From Virgibacillus sp. MSP4-1 (lineage in GTDB: Bacteria; Bacillota; Bacilli; Bacillales; Alkalibacillaceae): 64,000 nucleotides of DNA. The DNA is taken from positions 2,542,001-2,606,000 of the forward strand of contig NZ_CP048021.1 in assembly GCF_010092505.1 (NCBI RefSeq). The letters run 5' to 3'. A program made the translations under genes and the position numbers. The notes under the pieces were generated by a model, which ran no database searches, had not been told where the DNA came from, and saw only the letters and a program-made list of their open reading frames with translations. Shown piece after piece: positions 43,273 through 52,488 of this stretch (its first letter is position 1; each line of letters begins with the position of its first letter).

Positions 43273-43482
43273 TTACTCTTGTTTAAATTCAATCATATCA
43301 ATTTTTTCGCAAGGCGCTACAAAGGTGCTGTTTTCTTTATTTGTAAAGTAGACCAGGCCTCTTCTTTTATCATATTTTAAAAATTCGTCCACTCTCGACA
43401 CATCTTCTCCATTCATCATCAGTTCCTCAATTTTAGTACCTGAAGGGGTCTCTTCTAAAAGCTTACAAAGTTCGCGGGACAT
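43273..43482 (-). CDS. Small soluble protein, unknown
   Basis: A 69-residue acidic protein (MSRELCKLLEETPSG...) without membrane segments. AAAGGAGGGTGAAGC is a strong ribosome binding site before the ATG. The middle reads KYDKRRGLVYFTNKE, and the end IDMIEFKQE suggests a small beta-containing fold. Two cysteines are present. No family is recognised. It lies upstream of the CorC/HlyC-type gene on the same strand, about 80 bases away. Confidence 0.55.
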   Translation of the reverse strand: MSRELCKLLEETPSGTKIEELMMNGEDVSRVDEFLKYDKRRGLVYFTNKENSTFVAPCEKIDMIEFKQE

Positions 43483-43881
43483 GCTTCACCCTCCTTTATA
43501 TGAGTTACGATATACTATTCTATGTCGATAGATTTTGTTTGTGTGTTTGTTGATAGATTGTAGAAATCGATCCTGTCTTTGCTTTCTCGTCTATAAGATT
43601 TATGATTGATCAGCCTTTAACCTTTCGTAACTACCGAAAACTATTGTATTCCAATTTAGTATATATTTACCATAAATGGCGCTATATTAGGCGATGCAGT
43701 GAAGATTTTTTGAAGTCAAATCAATTATTTTCAGAGATTGAACCCTTTTCGTTCCTTTAAAATCCAGGAAGGTCAAAAAGCCCATGATCATGCCATTTTG
43801 CTCAGGGATTCACAAATTACACACACAAAAAATCTCACGTTTAATTAAAGGAATTGGTCGAAATGAGTCTATATTTTCCGA

Positions 43882-43930
43882 TATGATAATCTATTTTTAA
43901 CTATATTGGCTATTTCCGCACAAATAGCCA
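43882..43930 (+). promoter_or_regulatory. Promoter-like sequence and leader hairpin upstream of the BCCT gene
   Basis: TATGATAAT at 43882-43890 resembles a -10 box. Just downstream TGGCTATTT (43907-43915) pairs perfectly with AAATAGCCA (43922-43930) around CCGCAC, then a T-rich stretch. The hairpin would sit at the 5' end of the transcript or act as an operator. A good -35 box is not evident. The remaining gap, 43483-43881, shows nothing else. Confidence 0.45.
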
Positions 43931-44016
43931 TATTTATCTATTTTTCACATTTGTCTTTATGCCTGTTTATTCGTTATCTTTCAAAGGTTGAACTTTTACA
44001 CTATAAGGAGGCAACT

Positions 44017-45666
44017 ATGTCTGAACAACAAAGGAAACAAAAAGGATTACGTTCATTTAGAGAAGCTTTAAAGACTCCTGTTTTTATTATATCACTGGTA
44101 TTAGCCGTTTTATTTGTTGTAATCGGCATTACATTGCCTGATTTCGGTGAATATATGAATGCCACGTTTAATTGGATGGCAACAAACCTTGGCTGGTCAT
44201 TTATTTTAGGAGCCAGCGCATTCGTGATCGCTGCTATTGCTTTAATTATCAGTCCGCTTGGTCAAATCAAGCTTGGGGATGATGATGAAGAACCTATGTA
44301 TTCGACCGGTGCCTGGTTTGCCATGTTATTTAGTGCAGGAATGGGGATTGGACTTCTTTTCTGGGGAGTCTCAGAGCCGATTAACCACTATGACTGGCCC
44401 CCATACGGTGAAGGAGGAACAGCTGATGCTGTGCATATGGCATTACAGTATTCCTTTTTCCACTGGGGCATCCATCCATGGGCCATTTATGCCGTAGTAG
44501 CCTGTTCTCTTGCCTACTTCAGCTATCGTAAAGGGCTGCCGATGATGCTAAGCTCAACCTTAGAACCATTGATTGGACGCGACAAAATAAATGGACCGAT
44601 TGGAAACACCGTAAACATTATTGGCGTTCTTGCTACATTGCTGGGGATCTCCACTTCACTTGGTTTAGGTGTTATGCAAATTGGTCAGGGGCTTGAGAAT
44701 CTGTTCGGCATTCCAAATACGACTGGATTATGGCTTATTATCGTGGTCGTCGTTACTGCCCTGGCGATTCTATCAACCACATCAGGGATTGATAAGGGGA
44801 TTAAATGGTTAAGCCAAATTAACCTGAGTGTAGCCGGATTGCTCATGGTATTTATCCTGATCTTAGGACCAACTGTATTCATTTTAAATGCCATTACACA
44901 TTCAACCGGAAGCTACCTGCAAAATTTCCTTCAGATGTCATTTGGAATCGATGCAGCAGGAGAAGGCGCAGAAGGCTGGTATAACAGCTGGACCATTTTC
45001 TATTGGGCCTGGTGGATTGCGTGGGCACCATTTGTTGGTTCCTTTATCGCCCGGGTTTCCAGAGGGCGCACGATCCGCAGCTTTTCCATCGGTGTCTTAC
45101 TCGTTCCTACAGCCGTAAGTATGGTCTGGTTCGGTGTATTCGGCGGGGCCGCTCTATGGGGACAGCACTTTGGAGAATTTAATATCCTTGATGCGGTTAA
45201 AATCGACGAAGCCCAAGGATTCTTTGCCTTATTATCAGAGTTTCCTTTCTCAGGCTTGCTAATTGCCATTGCCATGATTTCAGTAGCCGTCTTTTTCGTA
45301 ACCTCTTCAGACTCAGGTACCTATGTCATTGGAATGCTTACATCAAAAGGAAACCCTCAGCCTCCAATCGGCTTAAGGGTTACATGGGGCGTACTGGAAG
45401 GAGCGTTTGCAGCGGTTCTGCTTCTTGCCGGGGGCTTAAGCTCACTGCAGACCGCTTCTGTGCTAGGCGGATTTCCATTTATGATTATCATGTTCTTCAT
45501 GATCTACGCCCTGGTTAAATCGCTGCTAAAAGAGTCCAAAGAAGGATCACTCCCTGTGGAAAGAAGAAGAATCTTCAATGCCCTTGGGGATCTGCAGGAC
45601 GAGAAGAAAATACAGCAGGATATCATTAATGAAGATGAAGTTGATGATGAGGACCGAGTATCTTAA
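44017..45666 (+). CDS. opuD: BCCT family glycine betaine/choline transporter (OpuD-like)
   Basis: A protein of about 549 residues with twelve helices. The glycine-rich motif MGIGLLFWGVSEP in helix 3 and the signature WAWWIAWAPFVGSFIARVSRGRT in helix 8 define the betaine/carnitine/choline transporter family. The Trp-rich segment forms the trimethylammonium site. The acidic C-terminus (IINEDEVDDEDRV) is typical of osmosensing members. It imports a compatible solute with Na+ and supports growth in salt. A longer frame opens at 43906, but AAGGAGGCAACT before ATG 44017 sets the start. The exact substrate is inferred. Confidence 0.88.
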   Translation: MSEQQRKQKGLRSFREALKTPVFIISLVLAVLFVVIGITLPDFGEYMNATFNWMATNLGWSFILGASAFVIAAIALIISPLGQIKLGDDDEEPMYSTGAWFAMLFSAGMGIGLLFWGVSEPINHYDWPPYGEGGTADAVHMALQYSFFHWGIHPWAIYAVVACSLAYFSYRKGLPMMLSSTLEPLIGRDKINGPIGNTVNIIGVLATLLGISTSLGLGVMQIGQGLENLFGIPNTTGLWLIIVVVVTALAILSTTSGIDKGIKWLSQINLSVAGLLMVFILILGPTVFILNAITHSTGSYLQNFLQMSFGIDAAGEGAEGWYNSWTIFYWAWWIAWAPFVGSFIARVSRGRTIRSFSIGVLLVPTAVSMVWFGVFGGAALWGQHFGEFNILDAVKIDEAQGFFALLSEFPFSGLLIAIAMISVAVFFVTSSDSGTYVIGMLTSKGNPQPPIGLRVTWGVLEGAFAAVLLLAGGLSSLQTASVLGGFPFMIIMFFMIYALVKSLLKESKEGSLPVERRRIFNALGDLQDEKKIQQDIINEDEVDDEDRVS

Positions 45667-45709
45667 ATTCTATTTTATATAAGTGAATAATGAGGATGGA
45701 TGTGGATTG

Positions 45710-45892
45710 AGGCTGTCTGAAGGTGCGTGACGGACAAATTTGAGTCGATCACAAATCAAATGGTCCGTCATAAGCCTCATGAAGGACAGAGCCAGGCAAA
45801 ATTAACTGTGAACAGTCCGTCATCACGCAAATGAAGGACTAAAGACCAAAAACAATCCCAATAACTGTCCGTCACCACATCCATTCCATTAT
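45710..45892. repeat. 52-bp-phased dyad array, 4 positions
   Basis: Centres are at 45723, 45775, 45827 and 45879, all 52 bp apart. Complete dyads read GGTCCGTCAT/ATGAAGGACA and AGTCCGTCAT/ATGAAGGACT. Outer positions keep one arm. Located between the BCCT and PAP2 genes. Confidence 0.9.
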
Positions 45893-45895
45893 GGA

Positions 45896-45932
45896 TAAAA
45901 GCTCCCACCGACACACAGTGGGAGCTTTTATT
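45896..45932. terminator. Bidirectional terminator
   Basis: AAAGCTCCCAC pairs with GTGGGAGCTTT around CGACACACA, with TTATTTT on plus and TTTTAT on minus. It overlaps the end of the PAP2 gene. Confidence 0.85.
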
Positions 45933-46611
45933 TTCGCCTTTTCCGCCACAGGGTATACTCCAACACAAGTACACAGGAGACGAGCCAGATGAGCCCAATC
46001 AAATAGCCGGCGATAACATCTGTTGCATAATGGACGTTCAGATAAATGCGGCTGAAGCCTATAGCTAAAATGATGATAACCAGAAGCAGATAAATCAGCC
46101 ATTTGACGTATGCATGCAGTCCACTTCTAATGGTCAGATAAATAAGAAAGCCATAAAAGACCATCGAACCGGTAGAATGACCGCTGGGAAAACTAAATCC
46201 CGTACCATCATATTCGGCTAAGATACTTGGCCTTTTTCTTTCATAGAGCCCTTTTAAAACAGTGGTTAACACACTAATGCCAATCATCGCCACAGCAAAA
46301 TAAAGGATCCGCCATTTCCTCCGTTGATAAAAGATCCATAACCCTGCAGCTACCAGGACCGAACAAATCGTAATGAACATCACAGAGCCTAACTCAGTTA
46401 TCAGCGAGAACACCCTATCAGCAGCAGGCGATTCCGCACTCTGAACAAACTCACGGGCCATACGGTCAATCATAAATTTCTCTTTTTCCAGAACGTTATC
46501 TGCCATTTCCAGAAAGACATAGAATAAAGCGGCTATGACCACAAGGATGATGGCTATGAATATGGCTGCCTGTTTTGGAATCCTGGTTCGCTCCTTACTG
46601 ATATCAATCAC
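45928..46611 (-). CDS. PAP2 superfamily phosphatase
   Basis: A 227-residue membrane phosphatase. The three acid-phosphatase motifs are present: KGLYERKRP, the PSGH box in FSFPSGHSTGS, and SRIYLNVHYATDV with the nucleophilic His. Five or six helices surround them, with the motifs on the outer face. Likely substrates are undecaprenyl pyrophosphate or phosphatidic/phosphatidylglycerol phosphate. The protein is similar in size to bacterial BcrC/YodM-type enzymes; which substrate is unresolved. The start is GTG 46611 with AAGGACGG close upstream, so initiation a few codons later is possible. Confidence 0.85.
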   Translation of the reverse strand: MIDISKERTRIPKQAAIFIAIILVVIAALFYVFLEMADNVLEKEKFMIDRMAREFVQSAESPAADRVFSLITELGSVMFITICSVLVAAGLWIFYQRRKWRILYFAVAMIGISVLTTVLKGLYERKRPSILAEYDGTGFSFPSGHSTGSMVFYGFLIYLTIRSGLHAYVKWLIYLLLVIIILAIGFSRIYLNVHYATDVIAGYLIGLIWLVSCVLVLEYTLWRKRRK

Positions 46612-46798
46612 CCGTCCTTCTAATACATTTACCTTTATTCATGTTCAGAAAAAAAATGGAATATACAGCAGCGGCTTGTGTACTGTAGTTTGCTTGATTA
46701 AATTAGATCAAATTAGATGAAACCTGAGTGAAGTTGATCCATCCCGGATAGCAGGAAGGAATCGTCATTAATATATGAATGAAACCAAAATCCCTATA

Positions 46799-47111
46799 AT
46801 TAAGCCGAATTTTAGTTTATTATGCCAGTCAGACAGCTCATTCATCCGATTTTGAAAATAATTTAACCAGTTTTAAAATGAATTCGTCCACTATTGAAAA
46901 CTTTCTGTCCGGTTTTGTCTGAATCGAGCTGAATTTTATAAAATCAGCCCGATTTATAAACAATTTACCCTGAATTTCCTTTATTCGTCCAATCCCACCT
47001 GAATGGAGCCGAAAACAGCGGAATTCATCCGGCCTCGCCGGTATTCATCCTCCTTCCCCGGAATTCATCCATCTCTCCCGGATAAATCCACAGCCAGTCC
47101 CGTATAAAGCC
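46799..47111. repeat. 20-21-bp-phased short-word array, 16 units
   Basis: Words ATTAAGCC, ATTATGCC, ATTCATCC, ATTTAACC, ATTCGTCC, TTCTGTCC, AATCGAGC, AATCAGCC, AATTTACC, ATTCGTCC, ATGGAGCC, ATTCATCC (three times), ATAAATCC and ATAAAGCC start at 46799, 46819, 46840, 46861, 46882, 46903, 46922, 46942, 46962, 46983, 47003, 47023, 47043, 47063, 47082 and 47104. It is the second locus of the family at 23494-24088. It lies between the PAP2 and mqo genes. Confidence 0.88.
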
Positions 47112-47115
47112 ACAG

Positions 47116-47147
47116 CAAAAAGCAGTGAAACCATCGATTCCACTGCT
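47116..47147 (-). terminator. Terminator of mqo
   Basis: AGCAGTGGAA and TTTCACTGCT pair on the minus strand and are followed by TTTTG. Confidence 0.75.
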
Positions 47148-47175
47148 CCATTAAATTCCTATTCCATTGACCGCC

Positions 47176-48681
47176 TTAATTCGCCATATAGGCTTCCGTT
47201 CCTTCCAGATCAAGGGCCTCATTTGCCGTAGATTGGATCTCCCGCAGCAGGTCAGGGTTGTCCATTAAGGATTCCCCATAGGACGGAATCATTTCTTTTA
47301 TTTTGGGTTCCCATTCCCCCATCTGCTCAGGGAAACATTTTTGAAGGACTTCAAGCATGACGTGAACAGCGGTGGATGCACCCGGGGAAGCCCCTAGCAA
47401 TGCGGCAATAGAACCATCTTCGGCACTGACGACCTCTGTGCCAAATTGAAGGGTTCCTTTCCCTTTTTCCTCCGTATCCTTGATGACCTGTACACGCTGG
47501 CCGGCGACGACCAAGTCCCAATCATCAGATTGAGCATCCGGGATAAACTCTCTTAGCTCTTCCATACGTCTTTCTTTCGTTAACAGCACCTGCTGAATCA
47601 GGTACTTGGTTAATGGGAAATTTTTTACACCTGCAGCCAGCATCGTAAATACATTATGCGGTTTGATGGACGTGAAGAGATCCAGCCATGAACCCGTTTT
47701 CAAAAACTTTGGCGAAAAGCCGGCAAAAGGTCCAAATAAAAGGGATCTCCGGTTGTCTATAAATCTGGTATCCAGGTGCGGAACCGACATGGGAGGGGCT
47801 CCAACCTTAGCTTTGCCATAGACTTTGGCATAATGCCTGTCTATTACATCAGGATTGTTACATACCATAAACAGACCGCTTACAGGAAAACCGCCAATTC
47901 CTTTGCCCTCTGGAATGCCGGATTTTTGCAGTAAATGGAGACTCCCTCCTCCACCTCCAACAAAAACGAATTTTGCTGTATGGCGCTCCACATTGCCGTT
48001 CATGTGATTTTTTACTTTTAGCTCCCATCGACCGTCCTGGGTTCGCTTTATATCTTTGACACTATGTCCGTAATTCACTTCAACCCCTTGAGACTCTAAG
48101 TGGTTAAACAGTTTACGGGTCAAGGCTCCAAAATTCACATCCGTTCCCGAATCCATTTTAGTTGCCGCTATCGGCTCATCGGCAGAACGGTCATCCATAA
48201 TCACCGGAATCCAGTCCTTTAATTTTTCCGGGTCATCAGAAAATTCCATACCCTCAAATAACGGATTTTTTGATAGCGCTTTAAAACGCTTCTTTAAAAA
48301 AGATACATTCTGCTCTCCATGTACCAAACTCATATGCGGGAGGGGCTGAATAAATTCCTGTGGCTGCTGAATCCGGTTCTGGTTGACAAGGTAAGACCAG
48401 AACTGTTTGGATACCTGAAACTGTTCATTAATTTTTATGGCTTTCCGAGTGTCAATCGTTCCATCTGCTTGTTCCGGGGTGTAGTTCAGCTCACAGAGGG
48501 CAGAGTGTCCGGTTCCTGCATTGTTCCACTCATTTGAACTTTCCTCTCCGGACTTGCTGAGCTTCTCAAAAACTTTAATATTCCAATCTGTCTCTAATTC
48601 TTTTAACAATGAACCCAAAGTCGCACTCATAATTCCTGCACCAATTAAGATTACGTCTGTGCTAGTTTGTTGATTACTCAT
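47176..48681 (-). CDS. mqo: Malate:quinone oxidoreductase
   Basis: A protein of about 501 residues. The FAD-binding N-terminus is [22 protein letters not shown]. Family stretches include [20 protein letters not shown] and, near the end, [19 protein letters not shown]. Mqo oxidises malate to oxaloacetate at the inner face of the membrane and reduces quinone, bypassing NAD-linked malate dehydrogenase. A longer frame opens at 48714, but AAGGAAGGTAAAA precedes ATG 48681. Malate synthase G, which makes malate, is encoded 1.2 kb away, with a LysR gene between them. Confidence 0.95.
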   Translation of the reverse strand: MSNQQTSTDVILIGAGIMSATLGSLLKELETDWNIKVFEKLSKSGEESSNEWNNAGTGHSALCELNYTPEQADGTIDTRKAIKINEQFQVSKQFWSYLVNQNRIQQPQEFIQPLPHMSLVHGEQNVSFLKKRFKALSKNPLFEGMEFSDDPEKLKDWIPVIMDDRSADEPIAATKMDSGTDVNFGALTRKLFNHLESQGVEVNYGHSVKDIKRTQDGRWELKVKNHMNGNVERHTAKFVFVGGGGGSLHLLQKSGIPEGKGIGGFPVSGLFMVCNNPDVIDRHYAKVYGKAKVGAPPMSVPHLDTRFIDNRRSLLFGPFAGFSPKFLKTGSWLDLFTSIKPHNVFTMLAAGVKNFPLTKYLIQQVLLTKERRMEELREFIPDAQSDDWDLVVAGQRVQVIKDTEEKGKGTLQFGTEVVSAEDGSIAALLGASPGASTAVHVMLEVLQKCFPEQMGEWEPKIKEMIPSYGESLMDNPDLLREIQSTANEALDLEGTEAYMAN

Positions 48682-48912
48682 TTTTACCTTCCTTATCACT
48701 AAGATTGTAATCATGAAATTGTTATTCTCGTTAGGTATAACTAATTGTTATTCTACCTATAACCATATCATATTTTAGTATAATTATTAATACAATTTTT
48801 CTTATTCTCTGATAATTACAATACTCCGGAACACCTGTTTAATCAGCCGCGAGGTGTATATAACAGTGAAAACAGTGAGTGTTCCAGAATTACTGAGTGC
48901 AGAAAAGTAAAT

Positions 48913-49800
48913 CTATGAAACAACCACCCGCTCAGACATGTGAATAAATTCCCGTACTGAAAAAGGGAGATACCGATTTTTGCTCCAAATCATCCCCAGC
49001 CCAAGATGCAGAGAGGATTCCTCCAGAGGAATGGTTCTGACTGCAGGATGAGAGATGTCTTCACAGATCTTCTTCGGCAGCAGGGCAATTCCCAATTTGG
49101 AGCTGACCATCTCCAGCATAAATTCCTTTTGTGAGCTTTCACAAACAATGGACGGAGAGAATTGATGCCGGGAGCATTCTTCAATGATATGATCATACAG
49201 GGAAAAGTCATTTCGGTACAAAATAAAGGATTCATCCTTAAGGTCACCGAAATGCACATTTTTCTGCCTGACCAGTGGATTTTCATAATGAACGACAAGC
49301 ATGAGGGGATCCTTGACGATTTCCATTTTCTCAAACTCCTGATTATTGTCAGGCAGGTTACACACCAGCCCGATATCAAGCGATCCTTCCTTCACTCCCT
49401 GTTTAATGGCCTTCGTACCCACTTCCCTTAATGTAAGGTCGATCAGAGGATATAATTCCTTAAACCGGCTGATTAACCTGGCAAAAAAGGCAGCTCCAAC
49501 GATCGGTGGAATGCCAATTCGTATTTCCCCCTTTTTTAATTCCATAATATCCGTTAGTTCAGCTGTCAGGTTATTAAAGGACTCCAGCACGTGCTTGGCA
49601 TTCATAAACACCGCCTTTCCTGCATCTGTTAAATAAACCTGCCTGGCCGCACGGTAAAACAACGGCACCCCTAACTCTCCCTCTAAATTTTTAATCGCTT
49701 TACTGAGGGACGGCTGGGAGACATGCAGGCTGGCAGCAGCTTTGGTAAAACTGGATTGCCTGGCTACCTCCGAAAAGTATTCCAACTGACGAATATCCAT
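48913..49800 (-). CDS. LysR family transcriptional regulator
   Basis: A 295-residue LysR protein. The N-terminal helix-turn-helix is MDIRQLEYFSEVARQSSFTK with HVSQPSLSKAIKNLE. The C-terminal periplasmic-binding-like domain begins at GEIRIGIPPIVG. AAAGGGGGATGAAC precedes ATG 49800; an ATG two codons earlier abuts the ribosome binding site and is less likely. The gene is divergent from malate synthase G with 135 bases between, the classic arrangement for a LysR activator and its target. It may also act on mqo downstream on its own strand. The inducer is unknown; glyoxylate or a C4 acid would be reasonable. Confidence 0.88.
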   Translation of the reverse strand: MDIRQLEYFSEVARQSSFTKAAASLHVSQPSLSKAIKNLEGELGVPLFYRAARQVYLTDAGKAVFMNAKHVLESFNNLTAELTDIMELKKGEIRIGIPPIVGAAFFARLISRFKELYPLIDLTLREVGTKAIKQGVKEGSLDIGLVCNLPDNNQEFEKMEIVKDPLMLVVHYENPLVRQKNVHFGDLKDESFILYRNDFSLYDHIIEECSRHQFSPSIVCESSQKEFMLEMVSSKLGIALLPKKICEDISHPAVRTIPLEESSLHLGLGMIWSKNRYLPFSVREFIHMSERVVVS

Positions 49801-49825
49801 GTTCATCCCCCTTTCTATAACTCAT

Positions 49826-49857
49826 TGGAATAATACGTATTCAAAATATGTATTTTT
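49826..49857. promoter_or_regulatory. Possible LysR-type operator in the divergent promoter region
   Basis: The palindrome AATACGTATT (49832-49841) is followed by the near-palindrome AAAATATGTATTTT (49843-49856). Paired A/T-rich dyads of this kind between a LysR gene and its divergent target are typical binding regions. Assignment is by position and symmetry only. Confidence 0.35.
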
Positions 49858-49935
49858 GTTATAGTTAACTGTATTATAAGATATAAATAACAGAATAAAA
49901 AGAATTATTTTTCAATTTTTGAGGAGGCGACGTGT

Positions 49936-52113
49936 GTGGGGAACTATGTGACTACCGGGAATTATAAGGTTGCTGAGGAATTGTATGAGTTTGTAAATGA
50001 GAAGGTTCTGCCCGGGACTGGTTTGGATCAGGAGACGTTCTGGACGGATGTTGAACGTGTAATCGGTGAATTAATGCCCAAAAACCAGCGGCTGCTGGAG
50101 CATCGGGAAAAATTGCAGAAGGAGATTTCCCAGTGGCATAAAGAAAATAAAGGGAATTTTAACTTTGCTCAATATAAAGCCTTTCTGGAGGAGATTGGGT
50201 ACCTGGAGCCTGAAGTGAGTGAATTTAAGGTGACCACAGAAAACGTGGATGATGAAGTCACCATACAAGCAGGTCCGCAGTTGGTCGTACCGGTGAATAA
50301 TGCACGCTATGCCTTAAATGCTGCCAATGCCCGCTGGGGAAGCCTGTACGATGCCCTTTATGGATCAGACATCATCAGTGAGGAAGATGGAGCGGAAAAA
50401 ACCGGCGGCTACAATCCCATTCGGGGGCAAAAGGTCATTGCCTATGCCAGAGAATTTCTTGATCAGGCAGTGCCTTTAGCTAATCATTCTCACAAAGAAG
50501 CAACTGCTTATAAGATTTCTGATGGCCAATTATCTGTTTCCCTTGAAAACGGCAAAACTGTCAATCTTAAGAATCCTGTACAGCTCATTGGCTACACAGG
50601 TAAACCTGATGAAGCATCCAGCATTTTGTTAAAAAATAATGACCTGCATATTGAAATTCAAATGGATAGAAACCACTCTATCGGAAAAACGGATCTCGCT
50701 GGCGTGAAGGATGTTTATATTGAGTCTGCCATTACAACGATTATGGACTGTGAGGATTCAGTCACAGCCGTAGATGTAGAGGATAAAGTACTTGTTTATA
50801 AAAACTGGCTTGGACTTACAAAAGGACATTTAACGTCAACCTTTTCCAAAAACGGAAAAACCGTCACCAGATCCTTAAACCCTGACCGTGAGTATACGTC
50901 TGTGAATGGAGAAACCGTTACCCTGCACGGACGATCGCTGATGTTCGTCCGAAACGTCGGGCATTTAATGACAACCAGTGCCATTCTCAATGACGAGGGC
51001 CGGGAAGTTCCTGAGGGAATTTTAGATTGCATCATCACAAGTCTGATTGCCAAGCACGACCTATTACAGACAGGGGCCTATCGAAATTCTTCTGAAGGCT
51101 CAGTCTATATTGTGAAGCCTAAAATGCACGGTTCAAAGGAAGTTGCTTTTTCCAACCAAATGTTTGATAAAGTGGAAGACATGCTTAACTTAGAACGAAA
51201 CACCTTGAAAATCGGGGTTATGGATGAAGAACGCCGCACAACCCTCAACCTGAAGAATTGCATCAAAGAGGTGAAAGACCGAATCGTATTTATTAATACC
51301 GGTTTTTTAGATCGAACAGGCGATGAAATTCATACCTCAATGGAAGCAGGGCCAATGGTGCGTAAAAATGACATGAAATCCCTAACCTGGCTACAGAGTT
51401 ATGAAAAGGCCAATGTCAGTGTTGGCCTGGCATGTGGATTACAGGGGCATGCCCAAATCGGGAAAGGAATGTGGGCGATGCCGGAGCTTATGAAGGATAT
51501 GATGGAAAAGAAAATCGGCCAGCTTGAGGCAGGGGCCAACACCGCGTGGGTCCCATCCCCAACCGCTGCCACTCTGCATGCGCTTCATTACCACCAGGTT
51601 GATGTAAAAGCGGTTCAGGAACAGCTGATCAATAAGGATGAGGATTACACTGATGACATCCTCACCATACCTGTTGTCGAAAAACCGGACTGGACTCAGG
51701 AGGAAATCCAGGAAGAGCTGAACAACAATGCTCAGGGTATTCTCGGTTACGTCGTTCGCTGGGTCGATCAAGGCATAGGCTGCTCCACTGTTCCAGATAT
51801 TAATGACATCGGACTCATGGAGGACCGTGCTACACTGAGAATATCCAGTCAGCATATGGCGAACTGGCTCCACCACGGAATATGTACGGAGGAGCAGGTA
51901 GTAGAGACGCTGAAACGAATGTCCAAAATCGTGGATGAGCAAAACGCAGGGGATCCCAACTATCAGCCCATGTACAATAACTTTGATCAGTCCGTTGCCT
52001 TTCAGGCGGCTAAAGATCTCGTCCTCAAAGGCTATGACCAGCCGAGCGGATACACAGAACCGATTTTGCACAAGCGCCGGTTAGAAGTGAAATCGAAAGT
52101 GACGGCAAACTAA
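49936..52113 (+). CDS. glcB: Malate synthase G
   Basis: A 725-residue enzyme, the length of the monomeric G isoform (the A isoform is about 530). Recognisable segments are [52 protein letters not shown] and the catalytic region [10 protein letters not shown]. It condenses glyoxylate with acetyl-CoA to give malate. GAGGAGGCGACGTGT precedes GTG 49936. No isocitrate lyase is nearby. Glyoxylate may therefore come from glycolate or purine breakdown, or isocitrate lyase is elsewhere. The product feeds Mqo, encoded on the other side of the LysR gene. Confidence 0.95.
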   Translation: MGNYVTTGNYKVAEELYEFVNEKVLPGTGLDQETFWTDVERVIGELMPKNQRLLEHREKLQKEISQWHKENKGNFNFAQYKAFLEEIGYLEPEVSEFKVTTENVDDEVTIQAGPQLVVPVNNARYALNAANARWGSLYDALYGSDIISEEDGAEKTGGYNPIRGQKVIAYAREFLDQAVPLANHSHKEATAYKISDGQLSVSLENGKTVNLKNPVQLIGYTGKPDEASSILLKNNDLHIEIQMDRNHSIGKTDLAGVKDVYIESAITTIMDCEDSVTAVDVEDKVLVYKNWLGLTKGHLTSTFSKNGKTVTRSLNPDREYTSVNGETVTLHGRSLMFVRNVGHLMTTSAILNDEGREVPEGILDCIITSLIAKHDLLQTGAYRNSSEGSVYIVKPKMHGSKEVAFSNQMFDKVEDMLNLERNTLKIGVMDEERRTTLNLKNCIKEVKDRIVFINTGFLDRTGDEIHTSMEAGPMVRKNDMKSLTWLQSYEKANVSVGLACGLQGHAQIGKGMWAMPELMKDMMEKKIGQLEAGANTAWVPSPTAATLHALHYHQVDVKAVQEQLINKDEDYTDDILTIPVVEKPDWTQEEIQEELNNNAQGILGYVVRWVDQGIGCSTVPDINDIGLMEDRATLRISSQHMANWLHHGICTEEQVVETLKRMSKIVDEQNAGDPNYQPMYNNFDQSVAFQAAKDLVLKGYDQPSGYTEPILHKRRLEVKSKVTAN

Positions 52114-52148
52114 TCATTCTATAAATTCAAACCATTAAACTCAAATTG

Positions 52149-52376
52149 GGGCTGGGATATAAGTGTTTTCGCTATAGGTAAATCCGAATAGGTGTAGGAA
52201 CCACCGCTCCGGAAATATACTTCGCTTTCCGCGGGCGGCTGGTGAGCCTCCTCGTGCTATCGCACTGCGGGGTCTCACCTAGGCCTTCCTCCCGCAGGAG
52301 TCTACGTATATTTCCTCCGATAAATCATCCTATCATTCGGTTTATTACCAAGAAAATTAGTTACGTCCCACCCTCC
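52149..52376. repeat. Long inverted repeat element, about 230 bp
   Basis: Nested complementary arms include GGGGCTGGGA with TCCCACCC at the ends, CGGAAATATAC with GTATATTTCCTCCG, CCGCGGG with CCCGC, and GGTGAG with CTCACC. The inner loop is about TGCTATCGCA. The middle (CTTTCCGCGGG...CCGCAGGAGTCT) resembles a cruciform-type intergenic repeat I recall from several Bacillaceae. It fills the gap between glcB and the convergent amidase gene. Confidence 0.7.
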
Positions 52377-52488
52377 TTTTCATAATACAAAATTTTTTAC
52401 TGAAATATTGCGGAGTACCAATCAGGAAAGGTCGCTGCCACCTATGTTCTTTACTGGCACAACCAATGAGGACATGAACCTGTACGTC

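Noticed and set aside
51439-52071. 210-codon open frame on the minus strand inside glcB
   Set aside because: It is antisense to the well-supported malate synthase G gene and its translation has no recognisable motif.
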